A stretch of 64,000 bases of DNA, from the NCBI RefSeq assembly GCF_000212695.1, contig NC_015514.1, positions 682,001 to 746,000 on the forward strand, read 5' to 3'. The notes beneath the pieces were generated by a model. It was not told where the DNA came from. It worked only from the letters and a program-made list of their open reading frames with translations, and made no database searches. This document shows, one piece after another, positions 17,675 to 27,496 of the stretch. Numbering within the stretch: the first letter of the stretch is position 1; each line of letters starts with the position of its first letter. This DNA comes from Cellulomonas fimi ATCC 484. Its GTDB lineage: Bacteria > Actinomycetota > Actinomycetes > Actinomycetales > Cellulomonadaceae. The position numbers and the translations under genes are program-made.

Positions 17675-17738
17675 CCTCGTCCCCGACGTCCGTCCCTGCG
17701 GCCCTCGTCACGGACGGCCTCGTCGGACCGACTGCCGC

Positions 17739-17770
17739 ACGGGCCGCGCACCCTCGGGTGCGCGGCCCGT
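17739..17770 (+). terminator. Perfect 14-bp hairpin after cspA
   Basis: ACGGGCCGCGCACC pairs fully with GGTGCGCGGCCCGT around a CTCG loop. There is no T tract. It lies 64 bases after the cspA stop and just before the end of the convergent GH15-like gene, so it may serve both strands. Confidence 0.8.
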
Positions 17771-17846
17771 CGGCGTCCGTGCCCGCGCCCGGTGCGGCCC
17801 GACGTCGTGCACGCACGGGGCGGACGCTGCGCGCCCGGGCGGCGGG

Positions 17847-19340
17847 TCAGACCGCGGCCGGACCGCGTGGGCCGGGGACGTGCGTCGCGTCGTCGATCGC
17901 GTCGAGAGCGAGCAGCACGCACGCCGCGCTCCAGGCCAGCGGCGCGACCGCGGCGGGCGAGCCGTCCGCGAGCACCTTCTCCGGGATCGACCCCGCCGAC
18001 GTGCGGTGCGCGTCCAGGAACCGCAGCCACCCGTCCGCGAGCTCCCGCTCGCCGTTCTCCGCCGCGACCCACGCGTACAGCGACGTCTGCGGCGTCCACG
18101 AGACGCCGTCGTCGCGCCAGCCCGCGCCCGGCGCCAGACCGCTCGCCGGCCGCAGCATCGTCGGGACCGAGTCGCGCCACGCGTCGTGCGCCCCCGGCAG
18201 CGCGGACCGCAGGAACGGGGCGAGCAGGAACGCACGGGCCGCGTCCGCGTGACCGCCCGCGGCGTACCGTGCGTAGCCCGCGCCGCCGAACTCGCGGACC
18301 GTGGCGAGCTCGCTGCGGCGCGCGGCCCGGGCGGCGTCGTCGGCCAGCTCGACGTCGCCCGTGAGCCGCAGCAGCACCTCCGCCTGCTGCAGGCCGGCGA
18401 CGAGCGGCGCGACCGTCCCGAGCGTCACGGCCCGCTCGGGCACCTCCCAGTAGTCCGGGGAGGCGGGCGGCAGCCCCGTGCGGGCGACGAGCACGGTCGC
18501 GCGGCCCACCGAGCGCAGCACGAGCGGGCGCAGCTCGCGCGCCGCCGCCTCCCGCTCCGCCGGGTCGGCGATCTCCGCGACGACCAGCCCCGCGGCCCAC
18601 AGCGCCCAGCCCGTGCCGTCGGTCTGCACGCCCCGGTCGTCCGGCGGGCCCGACCCGTCCGGCAGGTAGCGGGCCTCGAAGGAGCCGTCGTCCTCCTGCA
18701 CCCGGTCGAGGAAGCCCAGGACCTCGAGGGCGTCGTCGACGTGGCCGGTCCGCGCGAGCGCGACCGCGACGAAGGCCGCGTCCCGCGGCCACACGTACCG
18801 CCAGCGCTCCGACCAGCCGGCGACCGCGGCTCCGCCGGGCAGCAGCAGCGTGCGCACGTCGAGCAGCGCCGCCTCGGCCATGTCCGCGTACGGCCCGCCG
18901 GCACCTGGGACCCGGCCCTCGGCGAGCCAGGCCCGCTGCTCGGCCGCGACGCCGTCCGCGGCCTGCACGCCGCCCTGCCCCGCAGGACCCGTGTCACCGC
19001 CGAGCGCTCCCGCGAGGGTGCCCGCTGCGGGGTCCAGCACCCGGGTGCCGGCCAGGAACGTCGGACGCGTGCCGGTCGCGACGGCGGTGCGGGTGCCGTC
19101 GGGCAGGAGCGCGACCGTCTCCTGGTACAGGTCGATGCGGGCCCACGACGCGACCTCGTCCGGGACGCTCCCCGTGGGCGGTGCGACCGACGCGGTCCCG
19201 GGCGCGACCGGTGCGAGCAGCACCGCGGCGACCGCGCACAGCACGACCGTCGCCACGGGACGGCGCCGGCGCGGGCGGTGCGCGGGCGCGCCGCGGCGCG
19301 TGTCGACGACGACGTCGACCACGTCGGTGTGACCTGGCAC
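17847..19340 (-). CDS. GH15-like (glucoamylase-fold) protein, membrane anchored
   Basis: About 497 residues from GTG 19340. A basic stretch and hydrophobic segment (PVATVVLCAVAAVLLAPVAPG) form a signal anchor or signal peptide. The rest has the (alpha/alpha)6 pattern of GH15: GWSERWRYVWPRDAAFVAVAL, QEDDGSFEARYLPDG, QTDGTGWALWA, VSWTPQTSLYAWVAAENG, SIPEKVLADGSPA. GH15 enzymes release glucose from alpha-glucans or trehalose. Length is shorter than classical glucoamylases and no starch-binding domain is present, so the substrate is uncertain. It is divergent from groEL. Confidence 0.8.
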   Translation of the reverse strand: MPGHTDVVDVVVDTRRGAPAHRPRRRRPVATVVLCAVAAVLLAPVAPGTASVAPPTGSVPDEVASWARIDLYQETVALLPDGTRTAVATGTRPTFLAGTRVLDPAAGTLAGALGGDTGPAGQGGVQAADGVAAEQRAWLAEGRVPGAGGPYADMAEAALLDVRTLLLPGGAAVAGWSERWRYVWPRDAAFVAVALARTGHVDDALEVLGFLDRVQEDDGSFEARYLPDGSGPPDDRGVQTDGTGWALWAAGLVVAEIADPAEREAAARELRPLVLRSVGRATVLVARTGLPPASPDYWEVPERAVTLGTVAPLVAGLQQAEVLLRLTGDVELADDAARAARRSELATVREFGGAGYARYAAGGHADAARAFLLAPFLRSALPGAHDAWRDSVPTMLRPASGLAPGAGWRDDGVSWTPQTSLYAWVAAENGERELADGWLRFLDAHRTSAGSIPEKVLADGSPAAVAPLAWSAACVLLALDAIDDATHVPGPRGPAAV

Positions 19341-19471
19341 ACGCGCACGATAGACGGCGGCGGGGCCGCGTCGGGCCGTACCGCGGGTGAAGGTCACGCT
19401 GCCGGCCGCCTGTGGCGACCCGTGGCGGTCGTCGGGCAGCGGGCCGCCGGCTCCACCGTGGGCGAACGCGC

Positions 19472-19498
19472 CTTGCACTCGCAGGGGCCGAGTGCTAA
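19472..19498 (+). promoter_or_regulatory. CIRCE operator 1 and groEL promoter
   Basis: CTTGCACTC-N9-GAGTGCTAA matches the CIRCE consensus with one arm slightly changed. It overlaps a possible promoter: TTGCAC at 19473-19478, a 17-base spacer and TAACCA at 19496-19501. CIRCE is bound by the heat-shock repressor HrcA. Confidence 0.88.
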
Positions 19499-19506
19499 CC
19501 ATTGAC

Positions 19507-19533
19507 TTAGCACTCTCCGGTGGAGAGTGACAG
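19507..19533 (+). promoter_or_regulatory. CIRCE operator 2
   Basis: TTAGCACTC-N9-GAGTGACAG begins 8 bases after the first CIRCE. The left arm is perfect and the right arm is weaker. Together the pair places two HrcA sites over the groEL promoter and start of transcription. The rest of the 309-base gap between the GH15-like gene and groEL shows no other clear element. Confidence 0.8.
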
Positions 19534-19553
19534 AACCACCGGCCGCCCGGTGA

Positions 19554-21275
<1,722 letters not shown>

Positions 21276-21331
21276 CCGTCGACGTGAGTCGCGCGGCGGT
21301 CTGACCGCCGCACTGCACGACCCAGCACGAG

Positions 21332-21359
21332 GGGCCGGTCACCTGCGGGTGGCCGGCCC
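21332..21359 (+). terminator. groEL terminator
   Basis: GGGCCGGTCACC pairs with GGTGGCCGGCCC (one G-U pair) around a TGCG loop, followed by CTTCGG. It lies 56 bases after the groEL stop. Confidence 0.82.
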
Positions 21360-21486
21360 TTCGGCGTGCCACCGGCGGTCGCCGGGTCCGAGGGCGGTGG
21401 TCACCCTCGCGGGGTGACGTCCGAGAGGGCTGCGGTGCCTAGCGTCCGGGATGAGCCCGCACGCGCGGGCCGGGCGGGAGGCCGAC

Positions 21487-22188
21487 ATGACGGGGGTCGG
21501 GCGGCAGGTCGACCGAGCGCAGGCCAGGCAGGCGGGCGACGCGGCGGATGCGCACGGGTCGCCCGCTCCGGCGCGACCCGGGCACGTCCGGGAGGTCGTG
21601 ACGGTCGTCGTGCTGTCCGTCACCGCCGTCCTCACGGCCTGGAGCGTCTTCGAGGCGAGCCAGTGGGGCGGGGAGATGTCGATCGCCTTCTCCAAGGCGT
21701 CCTCCGCGCGCATCGAGGCGAGCCGGCACGCCGCCGAGGCCGACGCGGCACGCGGCTACGACCTGCAGACGTTCGCCGTGTGGGTGCAGGCCGTGGCGCA
21801 GGGCGACGAGCCTCTCGCGGCGTTCGCCCGGGAGAGGTTCAGCCCGCAGCTCGCACCCGCCATGGACGCCTGGCTCGCGACCGAGCCGCTCCAGGACCCC
21901 GACGCGCCGCGCAGCCCCTTCGCGCTGCCCGTCTACGAGCCGCCCGGGGCGGCGGACGCCGCCGAGGCCGACGCGCGCGCGGAGGACTGGTTCGCCCGCG
22001 CGCTGCTTCTCGACGAGCGCAGCGACCGCTACACGTTCCTGACGGTGCTGTTCGCGCTCGTCCTGTTCTTCGCGTCGCTCTCCACGCGCGGCCGCGCCGA
22101 GCGCCTGCGGTGGACCCTGCTGGGCGTGGCGCTGGTCCTCGTCGTCGTGGGGACCGGGCTCCTGCTCGCGTTCCCGAAGATCGTGTGA
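21487..22188 (+). CDS. Membrane protein of unknown function with a large outside loop
   Basis: 233 residues. One membrane segment follows a charged N terminus (VVTVVVLSVTAVLTAWSVF), then about 110 residues of helical soluble domain rich in Ala, Glu and aromatic residues (SRHAAEADAARGYDLQTFAVWVQ), then two closely spaced membrane segments at the C terminus (FLTVLFALVLFFASLS and LLGVALVLVVVGTGLLLAF). I selected ATG 21487 because GGGAGG precedes it; ATG 21451 lacks a site. Similar proteins are annotated only as hypothetical. Its stop directly abuts that of the convergent S66 peptidase. Confidence 0.75.
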   Translation: MTGVGRQVDRAQARQAGDAADAHGSPAPARPGHVREVVTVVVLSVTAVLTAWSVFEASQWGGEMSIAFSKASSARIEASRHAAEADAARGYDLQTFAVWVQAVAQGDEPLAAFARERFSPQLAPAMDAWLATEPLQDPDAPRSPFALPVYEPPGAADAAEADARAEDWFARALLLDERSDRYTFLTVLFALVLFFASLSTRGRAERLRWTLLGVALVLVVVGTGLLLAFPKIV

Positions 22189-23211
22189 CTACACGAGACG
22201 CTGGACCACGCGCGACGTCGTGCCGTCGTGCGTGACGGTCGCGAGCGCACCGTTGACGAGGGACAGGTGCGGCGGGACGTGGCCGCAGTCCACGTCCGCG
22301 AGCACGGGGACGCCGAGGTCGCCCAGGGCGTGGCGCGCGGCGTCGTGCTGCGTCCAGCCCGGCGTCCGGGCGCCGCGGGTCCGGCCGAGCAGGACGGCGT
22401 TCGCGCGGTCGAACCAGCCCGCGTACCGCAGGCCGAGCAGACGGCGGGTCACGTCGGCGGAGTCCGCGGCCGCTGCCTCGAGGTACACGACGAGCCCCTC
22501 GGGCGCGTGGGCGTCGGCGAAGGCCGCGACGTCCCCGTACGGCGTGCCCGCGAGGTGCGACACCGTCTCCAGGCAGCCGCCCACGAGCCGTCCCGTGACC
22601 TCCACGTCGCCCTCCGCGTCGACGCGCGTCCATCCCCCCGGAGCGTCGAGCGTGTACTGCGCGACGTGCGGGTCGTCCGCGTAGTCGTCGAAGCCCGTCT
22701 CCCGGACACGCTCGGCTGCGCCCTGCGTCAGGACCGCGCCCGGCTCGGCCGTCACGACGGTCGTCCACGGCAGGAGCGGCGCCGGGACCCGGTACGGGGT
22801 GTCCATGAGGTTCTGGCCGTGCAGCGTCGCGACTCCGGTGCGCAGCGTGAGGGGGAGCAGCAGCGTCGCGACGTCGGAGTACCCGACGAACCACGTGGGG
22901 TCGGCGGCGAGCGCGTCCCAGTCGAGCAGCGGCAGCAGGTCGAGCGCGATCTCGCCGCCCCACGGCGGGACGACCGCGCGCACCGCCGGGTCGGTGAGGA
23001 ACCCCGTGAGCTCGTCGGCGCGGTCCCGCGGGCTGCCGCTCGCGATGCCGACGCCCCCGACGAGGGGGCCCAGCCGCACGTCCCACCCGTGCGCGCGCAC
23101 GGCCTCGACGGCGACGTCGAGCCGGGCCCGGTGGCGGGGCTCGACGCCTGCGGACGGGGAGGGGACGGCGACGACGTCCCCGTCGCCCAGGGCACGGGGG
23201 TAGCGGATCAC
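22189..23211 (-). CDS. LD-carboxypeptidase family protein (peptidase S66)
   Basis: 340 residues. The nucleophile Ser is in WFVGYSDVATLLLPL and the catalytic His lies in DVDCGHVPPHLSLVNG near the C terminus; GGCLETVSHLAGTPYGD and VVYLEAAAADSADVTRRL are further conserved family blocks. S66 members include LdcA, which trims the last D-Ala from murein tetrapeptides during recycling, and MccF, which inactivates microcin C. No signal peptide is seen, so the protein is cytoplasmic. Whether it is LdcA-like or MccF-like cannot be settled by eye; the length fits MccF-like members slightly better. Confidence 0.88.
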   Translation of the reverse strand: MIRYPRALGDGDVVAVPSPSAGVEPRHRARLDVAVEAVRAHGWDVRLGPLVGGVGIASGSPRDRADELTGFLTDPAVRAVVPPWGGEIALDLLPLLDWDALAADPTWFVGYSDVATLLLPLTLRTGVATLHGQNLMDTPYRVPAPLLPWTTVVTAEPGAVLTQGAAERVRETGFDDYADDPHVAQYTLDAPGGWTRVDAEGDVEVTGRLVGGCLETVSHLAGTPYGDVAAFADAHAPEGLVVYLEAAAADSADVTRRLLGLRYAGWFDRANAVLLGRTRGARTPGWTQHDAARHALGDLGVPVLADVDCGHVPPHLSLVNGALATVTHDGTTSRVVQRLV

Positions 23212-23293
23212 GCGCCCGAGTCTGGCAGGTGCGGGCGCGGCATCCGGGCGACAGGTCCCCGGGTGGGCGTGGTGCGAGGACTACGCTCGCGGC

Positions 23294-23959
23294 GTGCACG
23301 AGACGGTCGTCAGCGTCGAGGGGTGCTGCGAGCACCGCCACCCGGCCGAGCGCGGCACCGTGACCCTGACGGTCGGCTTCGACGGGCCGGACCGCGAGGC
23401 CGTGGTCCGGCGGACCACCGGTGAGCACGCGTGGCTCGCCGAGGTCGCGCAGCAGCTGCACGCACCGCCGTCCGGAGCGGTGTCGTCCTGGTCGTCGGGG
23501 CGCGTGCGGGTGTGGGCCGAGCGGCCGTGGAACACCGACGGGCGCCAGCTGCCGCTCGTCCACCACGCCGCCGCCGACCTCACGATGACGTTCCGCGACC
23601 TCGAGCTGCTGGAACGCTGGGTCGAGGACGCGGCCGTCCGCGACGGCGTCACGGTGCAGGGCGTCGAGTGGGACCTCGCGCACGAGACGCGCACCCGGCT
23701 GACCGCTGACGCGCAGGTGCGCGCGGTCCAGGACGCCGCGGCCAAGGCCTCCGTCTACGCGCGCAGCCTCGGCCTGACCGCCGTGCGGCCGCTCGCCGTC
23801 GCCGACCCGGGCCTGCTCGGGGACGGCGCCCGCCCGCCCGTCGAGCCGCTGTTCGCGGCGAGGTCGATGGTGGCCCCGGACGCCGGCGGCGGTCTCGACC
23901 TGCGGCCCGACGAGATCGTCGTGTCCGTCCGCGTGCACGCGCGGTTCGCGGCGACGTGA
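23294..23959 (+). CDS. SIMPL domain (DUF541) protein
   Basis: 221 residues. The pattern is typical for DUF541: VVSVEGCCEHRHPAERGTVTLTV at the start, a repeat of beta-alpha units, DGVTVQGVEWDLAHETR, then AAAKASVYARSLGLTAVRPLAV and PDEIVVSVRVHARF at the end. No signal peptide is present, unlike many SIMPL proteins. The role is unknown. TACGCT at 23282-23287 ends six bases before the GTG start, indicating a leaderless message. Confidence 0.85.
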   Translation: MHETVVSVEGCCEHRHPAERGTVTLTVGFDGPDREAVVRRTTGEHAWLAEVAQQLHAPPSGAVSSWSSGRVRVWAERPWNTDGRQLPLVHHAAADLTMTFRDLELLERWVEDAAVRDGVTVQGVEWDLAHETRTRLTADAQVRAVQDAAAKASVYARSLGLTAVRPLAVADPGLLGDGARPPVEPLFAARSMVAPDAGGGLDLRPDEIVVSVRVHARFAAT

Positions 23960-23990
23960 CCGGCCCGACGCCGCGCCGGGGAGCGCCGTC

Positions 23991-24242
23991 GTGATCTTCT
24001 GGGGGCACCTGGACAGCGTCGACGAGCACGCAGCGCGCTACCGGTACACCGAGGAGCGTGCGGACGGGGAGCCGGACCCGCACGCGGGCATCCTCGTCGT
24101 CCCGGCGGGCGACGCGTCCGCGTGCCGCATGGACGGCCGCGACGACGTCCCGCTCGGGGCGCTGCGCGTCGCCCGCAAGGCCGCGCAGGAGAGGGCGGCG
24201 ACGGGGGAGTGGCCGGCCACGACCTGCTGGTTCTCCTGCTGA
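23991..24242 (+). CDS. Small hypothetical protein
   Basis: 83 residues from GTG 23991, starting 32 bases after the SIMPL gene. It is rich in Asp, Glu, Arg and Ala, with two cysteines (ACRMDG and a C-terminal CWFSC). No membrane segment or known motif is seen. Codon use is like its neighbours. It may be co-transcribed with the SIMPL gene. No function can be assigned. Confidence 0.55.
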   Translation: MIFWGHLDSVDEHAARYRYTEERADGEPDPHAGILVVPAGDASACRMDGRDDVPLGALRVARKAAQERAATGEWPATTCWFSC

Positions 24243-24255
24243 CGAGCCCGCCGCG

Positions 24256-25479
24256 TCACTGCCGGTAGGACGCCAGGAAGTTGCCGATGCGCTCGACCGC
24301 GTCCGCGAGGACCCGGGCCTCGGGCAGCGTGACGATGCGGAAGTGGTCGGGCGTCGGCCAGTTGAAGCCCGTGCCCTGCACCAGCAGGATGTGCTCGCTC
24401 ACCAGCAGGTCGTGCACCAGGCGCGCGTCGTCGTGGATCTCGTGCACCTCGGGGTCCAGCCGGGGGAACAGGTACAGCGCGCCGTCGGGGCGCACGCAGT
24501 CGACACCGGGGATCGACGTCAGACCGCGCCACGCGACCTCGCGCTGCTCGTGCAGGCGGCCGCCGGGGGCGATGAGCGCGTCGATGGACTGCACGCCACC
24601 GAGCGCGGCCTGCACCGCGTGCTGCGCCGGCACGTTGGGGCACAGACGCGTCGACGCGAGCAGCTCGATGCCCTCGAGGAACCCCTGCGCGTGCTCCCGG
24701 GGACCCGTCACGACGAGCCAGCCCGACCGGTAGCCCGCGACCCGGTACGTCTTCGACAGGCCGTTGAACGTCAGGCACAGCAGGTCCGGGGCGAGCGTCG
24801 CCATGGGGGTGTGCGTCGCGCCGTCGAACAGGATGCGGTCGTAGATCTCGTCGGACAGCACGAGCAGCGAGTGGCGTCGGGCGATGTCCGCGATGCCCTG
24901 CAGCACCTCGCGCGAGTAGACCGCGCCCGTCGGGTTGTTCGGGTTGATGACGACGATCGCCTTGGTCCGCGGCCCGACGAGCGACTCGAGGTGCTCGAGG
25001 TCGGGCTGCCAGCCGTTCGTCTCGTCGCACCGGTAGTGCACGGGCACGCCGTCGGACAGCGACGTCATGGCGGTCCACAGCGGGTAGTCCGGCGACGGGA
25101 TGAGCACCTCGTCGCCCTCGTCGAGCAGCGCCTGCATGACCATCGTGATGAGCTCGGAGACGCCGTTGCCGAGGAACACGTCGTCGACGTCGATCGTGGG
25201 GAACCCGGGCTCGGTCTCGTACCGCGTCACGACCGCACGCCGGGCCGACAGGATGCCGCGGGAGTCCGTGTAGCCGTGCGCGTGCGGGATCGACGCGATG
25301 ACGTCGCGGACGATCTGGTGCGGCGCCTCGAAGCCGAACGCCGCGGGGTTCCCGGTGTTGAGCCGCAGGATCGAGTGGCCCTCGGCCTCGAGCCGCGCGA
25401 CCTCGTCGAGCGCCGCGCCCCGGATCTCGTACAGGACGTTCTTCAGCTTCGAGGACTGGTCGAGCGGGCGCAGCGGCAT
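24256..25479 (-). CDS. PLP-dependent aminotransferase, AlaA-like
   Basis: 407 residues of fold type I. Landmarks are RLNTGNPAAFGFEAP, AHGYTDSRG, VINPNNPTGAVYS, the aspartate region VLSDEIYDRILFDGA and the Schiff-base Lys in FNGLSKTYRVAGYRSGW. This wording is nearly that of the glutamate-pyruvate transaminase AlaA, which makes alanine from pyruvate with glutamate as donor. Specificity cannot be fixed from sequence alone. TACGCT at 25491-25486 ends six bases before ATG, a leaderless signature. Confidence 0.93.
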   Translation of the reverse strand: MPLRPLDQSSKLKNVLYEIRGAALDEVARLEAEGHSILRLNTGNPAAFGFEAPHQIVRDVIASIPHAHGYTDSRGILSARRAVVTRYETEPGFPTIDVDDVFLGNGVSELITMVMQALLDEGDEVLIPSPDYPLWTAMTSLSDGVPVHYRCDETNGWQPDLEHLESLVGPRTKAIVVINPNNPTGAVYSREVLQGIADIARRHSLLVLSDEIYDRILFDGATHTPMATLAPDLLCLTFNGLSKTYRVAGYRSGWLVVTGPREHAQGFLEGIELLASTRLCPNVPAQHAVQAALGGVQSIDALIAPGGRLHEQREVAWRGLTSIPGVDCVRPDGALYLFPRLDPEVHEIHDDARLVHDLLVSEHILLVQGTGFNWPTPDHFRIVTLPEARVLADAVERIGNFLASYRQ

Positions 25480-25521
25480 GTCGGGAGCGTACGCCGGGTC
25501 GACGCGCGCGCTCGCGGGGTG

Positions 25522-25803
25522 TCAGGCGTGCGGCCGGCCCCCGCGCTCGCGGGCGGGCACGCGCAGGCCGGACGCGCGCAGCCGCCGGATCAGCTCGCCC
25601 GCACTGACCGGCACCGCGCCCAGCGCGACGAGCTCGTCGAGGCGCTCGTCGGGCACGTCGTAGTGGTCCAGGTCGAACCCGCGTCGAGGCAGCCCCGCGC
25701 GCGACGCGAACGCGTGCAGCTCGTCGAGCGAGGTGTCGCTGACGAGGTGCGCCCACATCCGCCCGTGGCGTGGCCACAGCGGCGGGTCGACGAGCACGGT
25801 CAC
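25522..25803 (-). CDS. DUF4031 protein
   Basis: 93 residues from GTG 25803. The family core is visible: VTVLVDPPLWPRHGRMWAHL, SLDELHAFASRAGLPRRGFD, DHYDVPDERLDELVALGA and a C-terminal helix VSAGELIRRLRASGLRV. The function of DUF4031 is not established. TAGGCT at 25816-25811 ends seven bases before GTG, so it is probably leaderless. A broken second copy lies at 26793-26896, see there. Confidence 0.85.
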   Translation of the reverse strand: MTVLVDPPLWPRHGRMWAHLVSDTSLDELHAFASRAGLPRRGFDLDHYDVPDERLDELVALGAVPVSAGELIRRLRASGLRVPARERGGRPHA

Positions 25804-26110
25804 CCGACCGAGCCTAGGGCGCGTCTCACAGCTCCTGTGGTGGCGCGACCAGTGCGTCGGAGTGATCGAGCTGTCGAACGACTGGTGCGCGTGACGATTC
25901 TGCGCGGCCGGTGCCCTGCGCCAGGCGATGTGCAGCATCGGAGTGCCGCCTGAATGTGCGACATCCGGGCTAGGAAGCTGGGGGTTGCGCGGACCGCGGC
26001 CTTTCTGCGGCTACGCATCCGGCAGGCCTGCCCGGCCGCCTGTGTGACACGTCCTTGCCGGCGCGCTCGTTCTCGATCGGACAGCAGTGCGCTGCCCTAC
26101 GGTGTGCCCT
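25804..26110. other. Intergenic stretch between DUF4031 and the orphan gene
   Basis: 307 bases. The left end holds the DUF4031 promoter box (25811-25816) and the right end holds a TACGGT box (26098-26103) for the next gene. The middle shows no coding pattern, hairpin or repeat that I can support, and it is less GC-rich than the surroundings. Confidence 0.5.
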
Positions 26111-26695
26111 GTGTCCCTCCTCGACGCCGCGTACGAGCTCTGGCTCGACAAGACATGGGGCCGGCGCGCGGTGGTGGTGTTCACGGTCCAGCCCGACCGA
26201 CTGCGCAGGATGGACGTCGCCACCGGACCATGCGTTCCCCAATCCGGGCTCAAGCGACCGCTGCAGGGCGTGCTGGCGCAGGACCTGGGCGAGTCGCCGG
26301 CCCAGAGTGCGGCTCTCTTCACGGCACTCACCGGGCATGCGCCCGAGGGGGCGCTGGTCGTGCTCGAGGAGGCAGGGAGCGGACGCCTGTCGGTCTGCTC
26401 CGAGACGTTCCTGAACGCGATGGCGGACGCGTGCGAGGAACACCTCGCGCTCGCCGACGCCGACGAGGCGGCCGGCAGGAAGGACCTGCCGACGTTCGCT
26501 CGAGCGTACGACGAGCTCGCGGTTGCGTGGCGGCAGGCCGTGCGGTGGCCGCGGCACGTGGCGCCGCTGAGCCAACGCCTCGGGCGGCTGGGGTCGGCGC
26601 GGCACGCGCGACTCAAGGAACAGCCGCTGTACATGTGGCACGGGCCGTCCGTGCCGATGTTCGCCATCGCGACAGGTCGCATGCCCGACAGATAG
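26111..26695 (+). CDS. Hypothetical protein, possibly imported
   Basis: 194 residues from GTG 26111; I do not recognise the family. It begins SLLDAAYELWLDKTWGRRAV and is a mixed alpha/beta protein without membrane segments, with motifs such as VVVFTVQPDRLRRMD, ALVVLEEAG, FLNAMADACEEHLAL and a basic C-terminal part. Third codon positions are visibly less GC-biased than in the neighbours. TACGGT ends seven bases before GTG. The gene sits between an intact and a broken DUF4031 copy, which marks it as part of an inserted or rearranged block. Confidence 0.65.
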   Translation: MSLLDAAYELWLDKTWGRRAVVVFTVQPDRLRRMDVATGPCVPQSGLKRPLQGVLAQDLGESPAQSAALFTALTGHAPEGALVVLEEAGSGRLSVCSETFLNAMADACEEHLALADADEAAGRKDLPTFARAYDELAVAWRQAVRWPRHVAPLSQRLGRLGSARHARLKEQPLYMWHGPSVPMFAIATGRMPDR

Positions 26696-26792
26696 GGCAC
26701 GCGTCTCCCCGCCTCCGCCGTGGGTGGCGCGGATGCTGCGTGAGTGTCTCGTCGTGCGGTGCTGACTGATGCTCAGCGGGGCGCGGATCGCT

Positions 26793-26896
26793 CCCGGATC
26801 AGCTCGCGCGCGCTGACCGGCGCCGCGCCCACGTCCGTCCGTGGCGCGGCCACAGCGGCGGGTCGACGAGCACGGTCACCCGACCGAGCCTAGGTG
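26793..26896 (-). pseudogene. Broken second copy of the DUF4031 gene
   Basis: Bases 26793-26896 match 25585-25819 closely at both ends, but 133 bases of the intact gene are missing. The junction is GCGCCCA, which occurs at both edges of the missing part in the intact gene (25616-25622 and 25749-25755) and once here (26825-26831). The loss is not a multiple of three, so the frame is broken. The promoter box and the GTG start are preserved, while the C-terminal end is gone. Confidence 0.8.
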
Positions 26897-26934
26897 CCCG
26901 GTCGGCCGCGCTGGCTCGTCGACCCGCGCCGCGG

Positions 26935-27225
26935 TCAGGCGGTGAACAGGCGCGACGCCTGCGCCTCCGCGTCGGCGTAGGTCTGCGCCGCGGCGTGCAT
27001 CGCGGCGCTGATCTGGTCGAGCGACTGCTCGAGCCGCGTCTCGGTCGCCGACCAGCTCGCGAGCACGCCCGCGAACGCGGTGGCCGCGGAGCCGCGCCAC
27101 GTGCCCTGCAGGTCGGCGAGCTGCCGGTGCATCGCCGCGACCTCGCTGCGGATCGTCGCCGCGCGCGCCTGCACCCCGGCTGCGGCCTGCGCGACGTGCG
27201 CGCTGTCGACCTCGTACCTGCTCAT
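26935..27225 (-). CDS. WXG100-family protein
   Basis: 96 residues, the usual size. Two helices flank the W-R-G turn in DLQGTWRGSAATAFAGVL, and the start SRYEVDSAHVAQAAAGV is typical of the family. These proteins form dimers and are exported by type VII secretion or assist it. A GGGAGG site lies seven bases before ATG. No secretion ATPase is near; the other WXG-like genes in the window are at its left end. The protein ends YADAEAQASRLFTA. Confidence 0.9.
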   Translation of the reverse strand: MSRYEVDSAHVAQAAAGVQARAATIRSEVAAMHRQLADLQGTWRGSAATAFAGVLASWSATETRLEQSLDQISAAMHAAAQTYADAEAQASRLFTA

Positions 27226-27393
27226 GCGGACCTCCCGTCGCCCGGGCCCGCCGGGAGTGGCGGTACCTCGTGGCCAGGACGGTAGGAGGGCCGCCCGTCG
27301 GGAGGTCCGGGTGCGCGCCGGAGCTGTGCGGCGACCCGCGGCCCGAGGGGCTGTGGACGGCTCGCCGACCACCCGGCGCACGACTTGCGGTGA

Positions 27394-27488
27394 CAGCGGC
27401 GTACGGCCGCGCCCCGCCCAGCAAGCAGCGTGTACGACCACGCCCTGCCGAGCGATCAGCGGCGTACGGCCACGCCGCGCGACCGGTT
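27394..27488. repeat. Three degenerate ~32-base tandem repeats
   Basis: Units start at 27394, 27426 and 27457. Units 1 and 3 share the 20-mer CAGCGGCGTACGGCC(G/A)CGCC; unit 2 is CAGCGTGTACGACCACGCC. Each has a GTACG centre inside a near-palindrome (GGCGTACGGCC). They lie in the 271-base gap between the WXG100 gene and the 3' end of the HD-type gene. Function is unknown. Confidence 0.65.
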
Positions 27489-27496
27489 GCGGTCGG

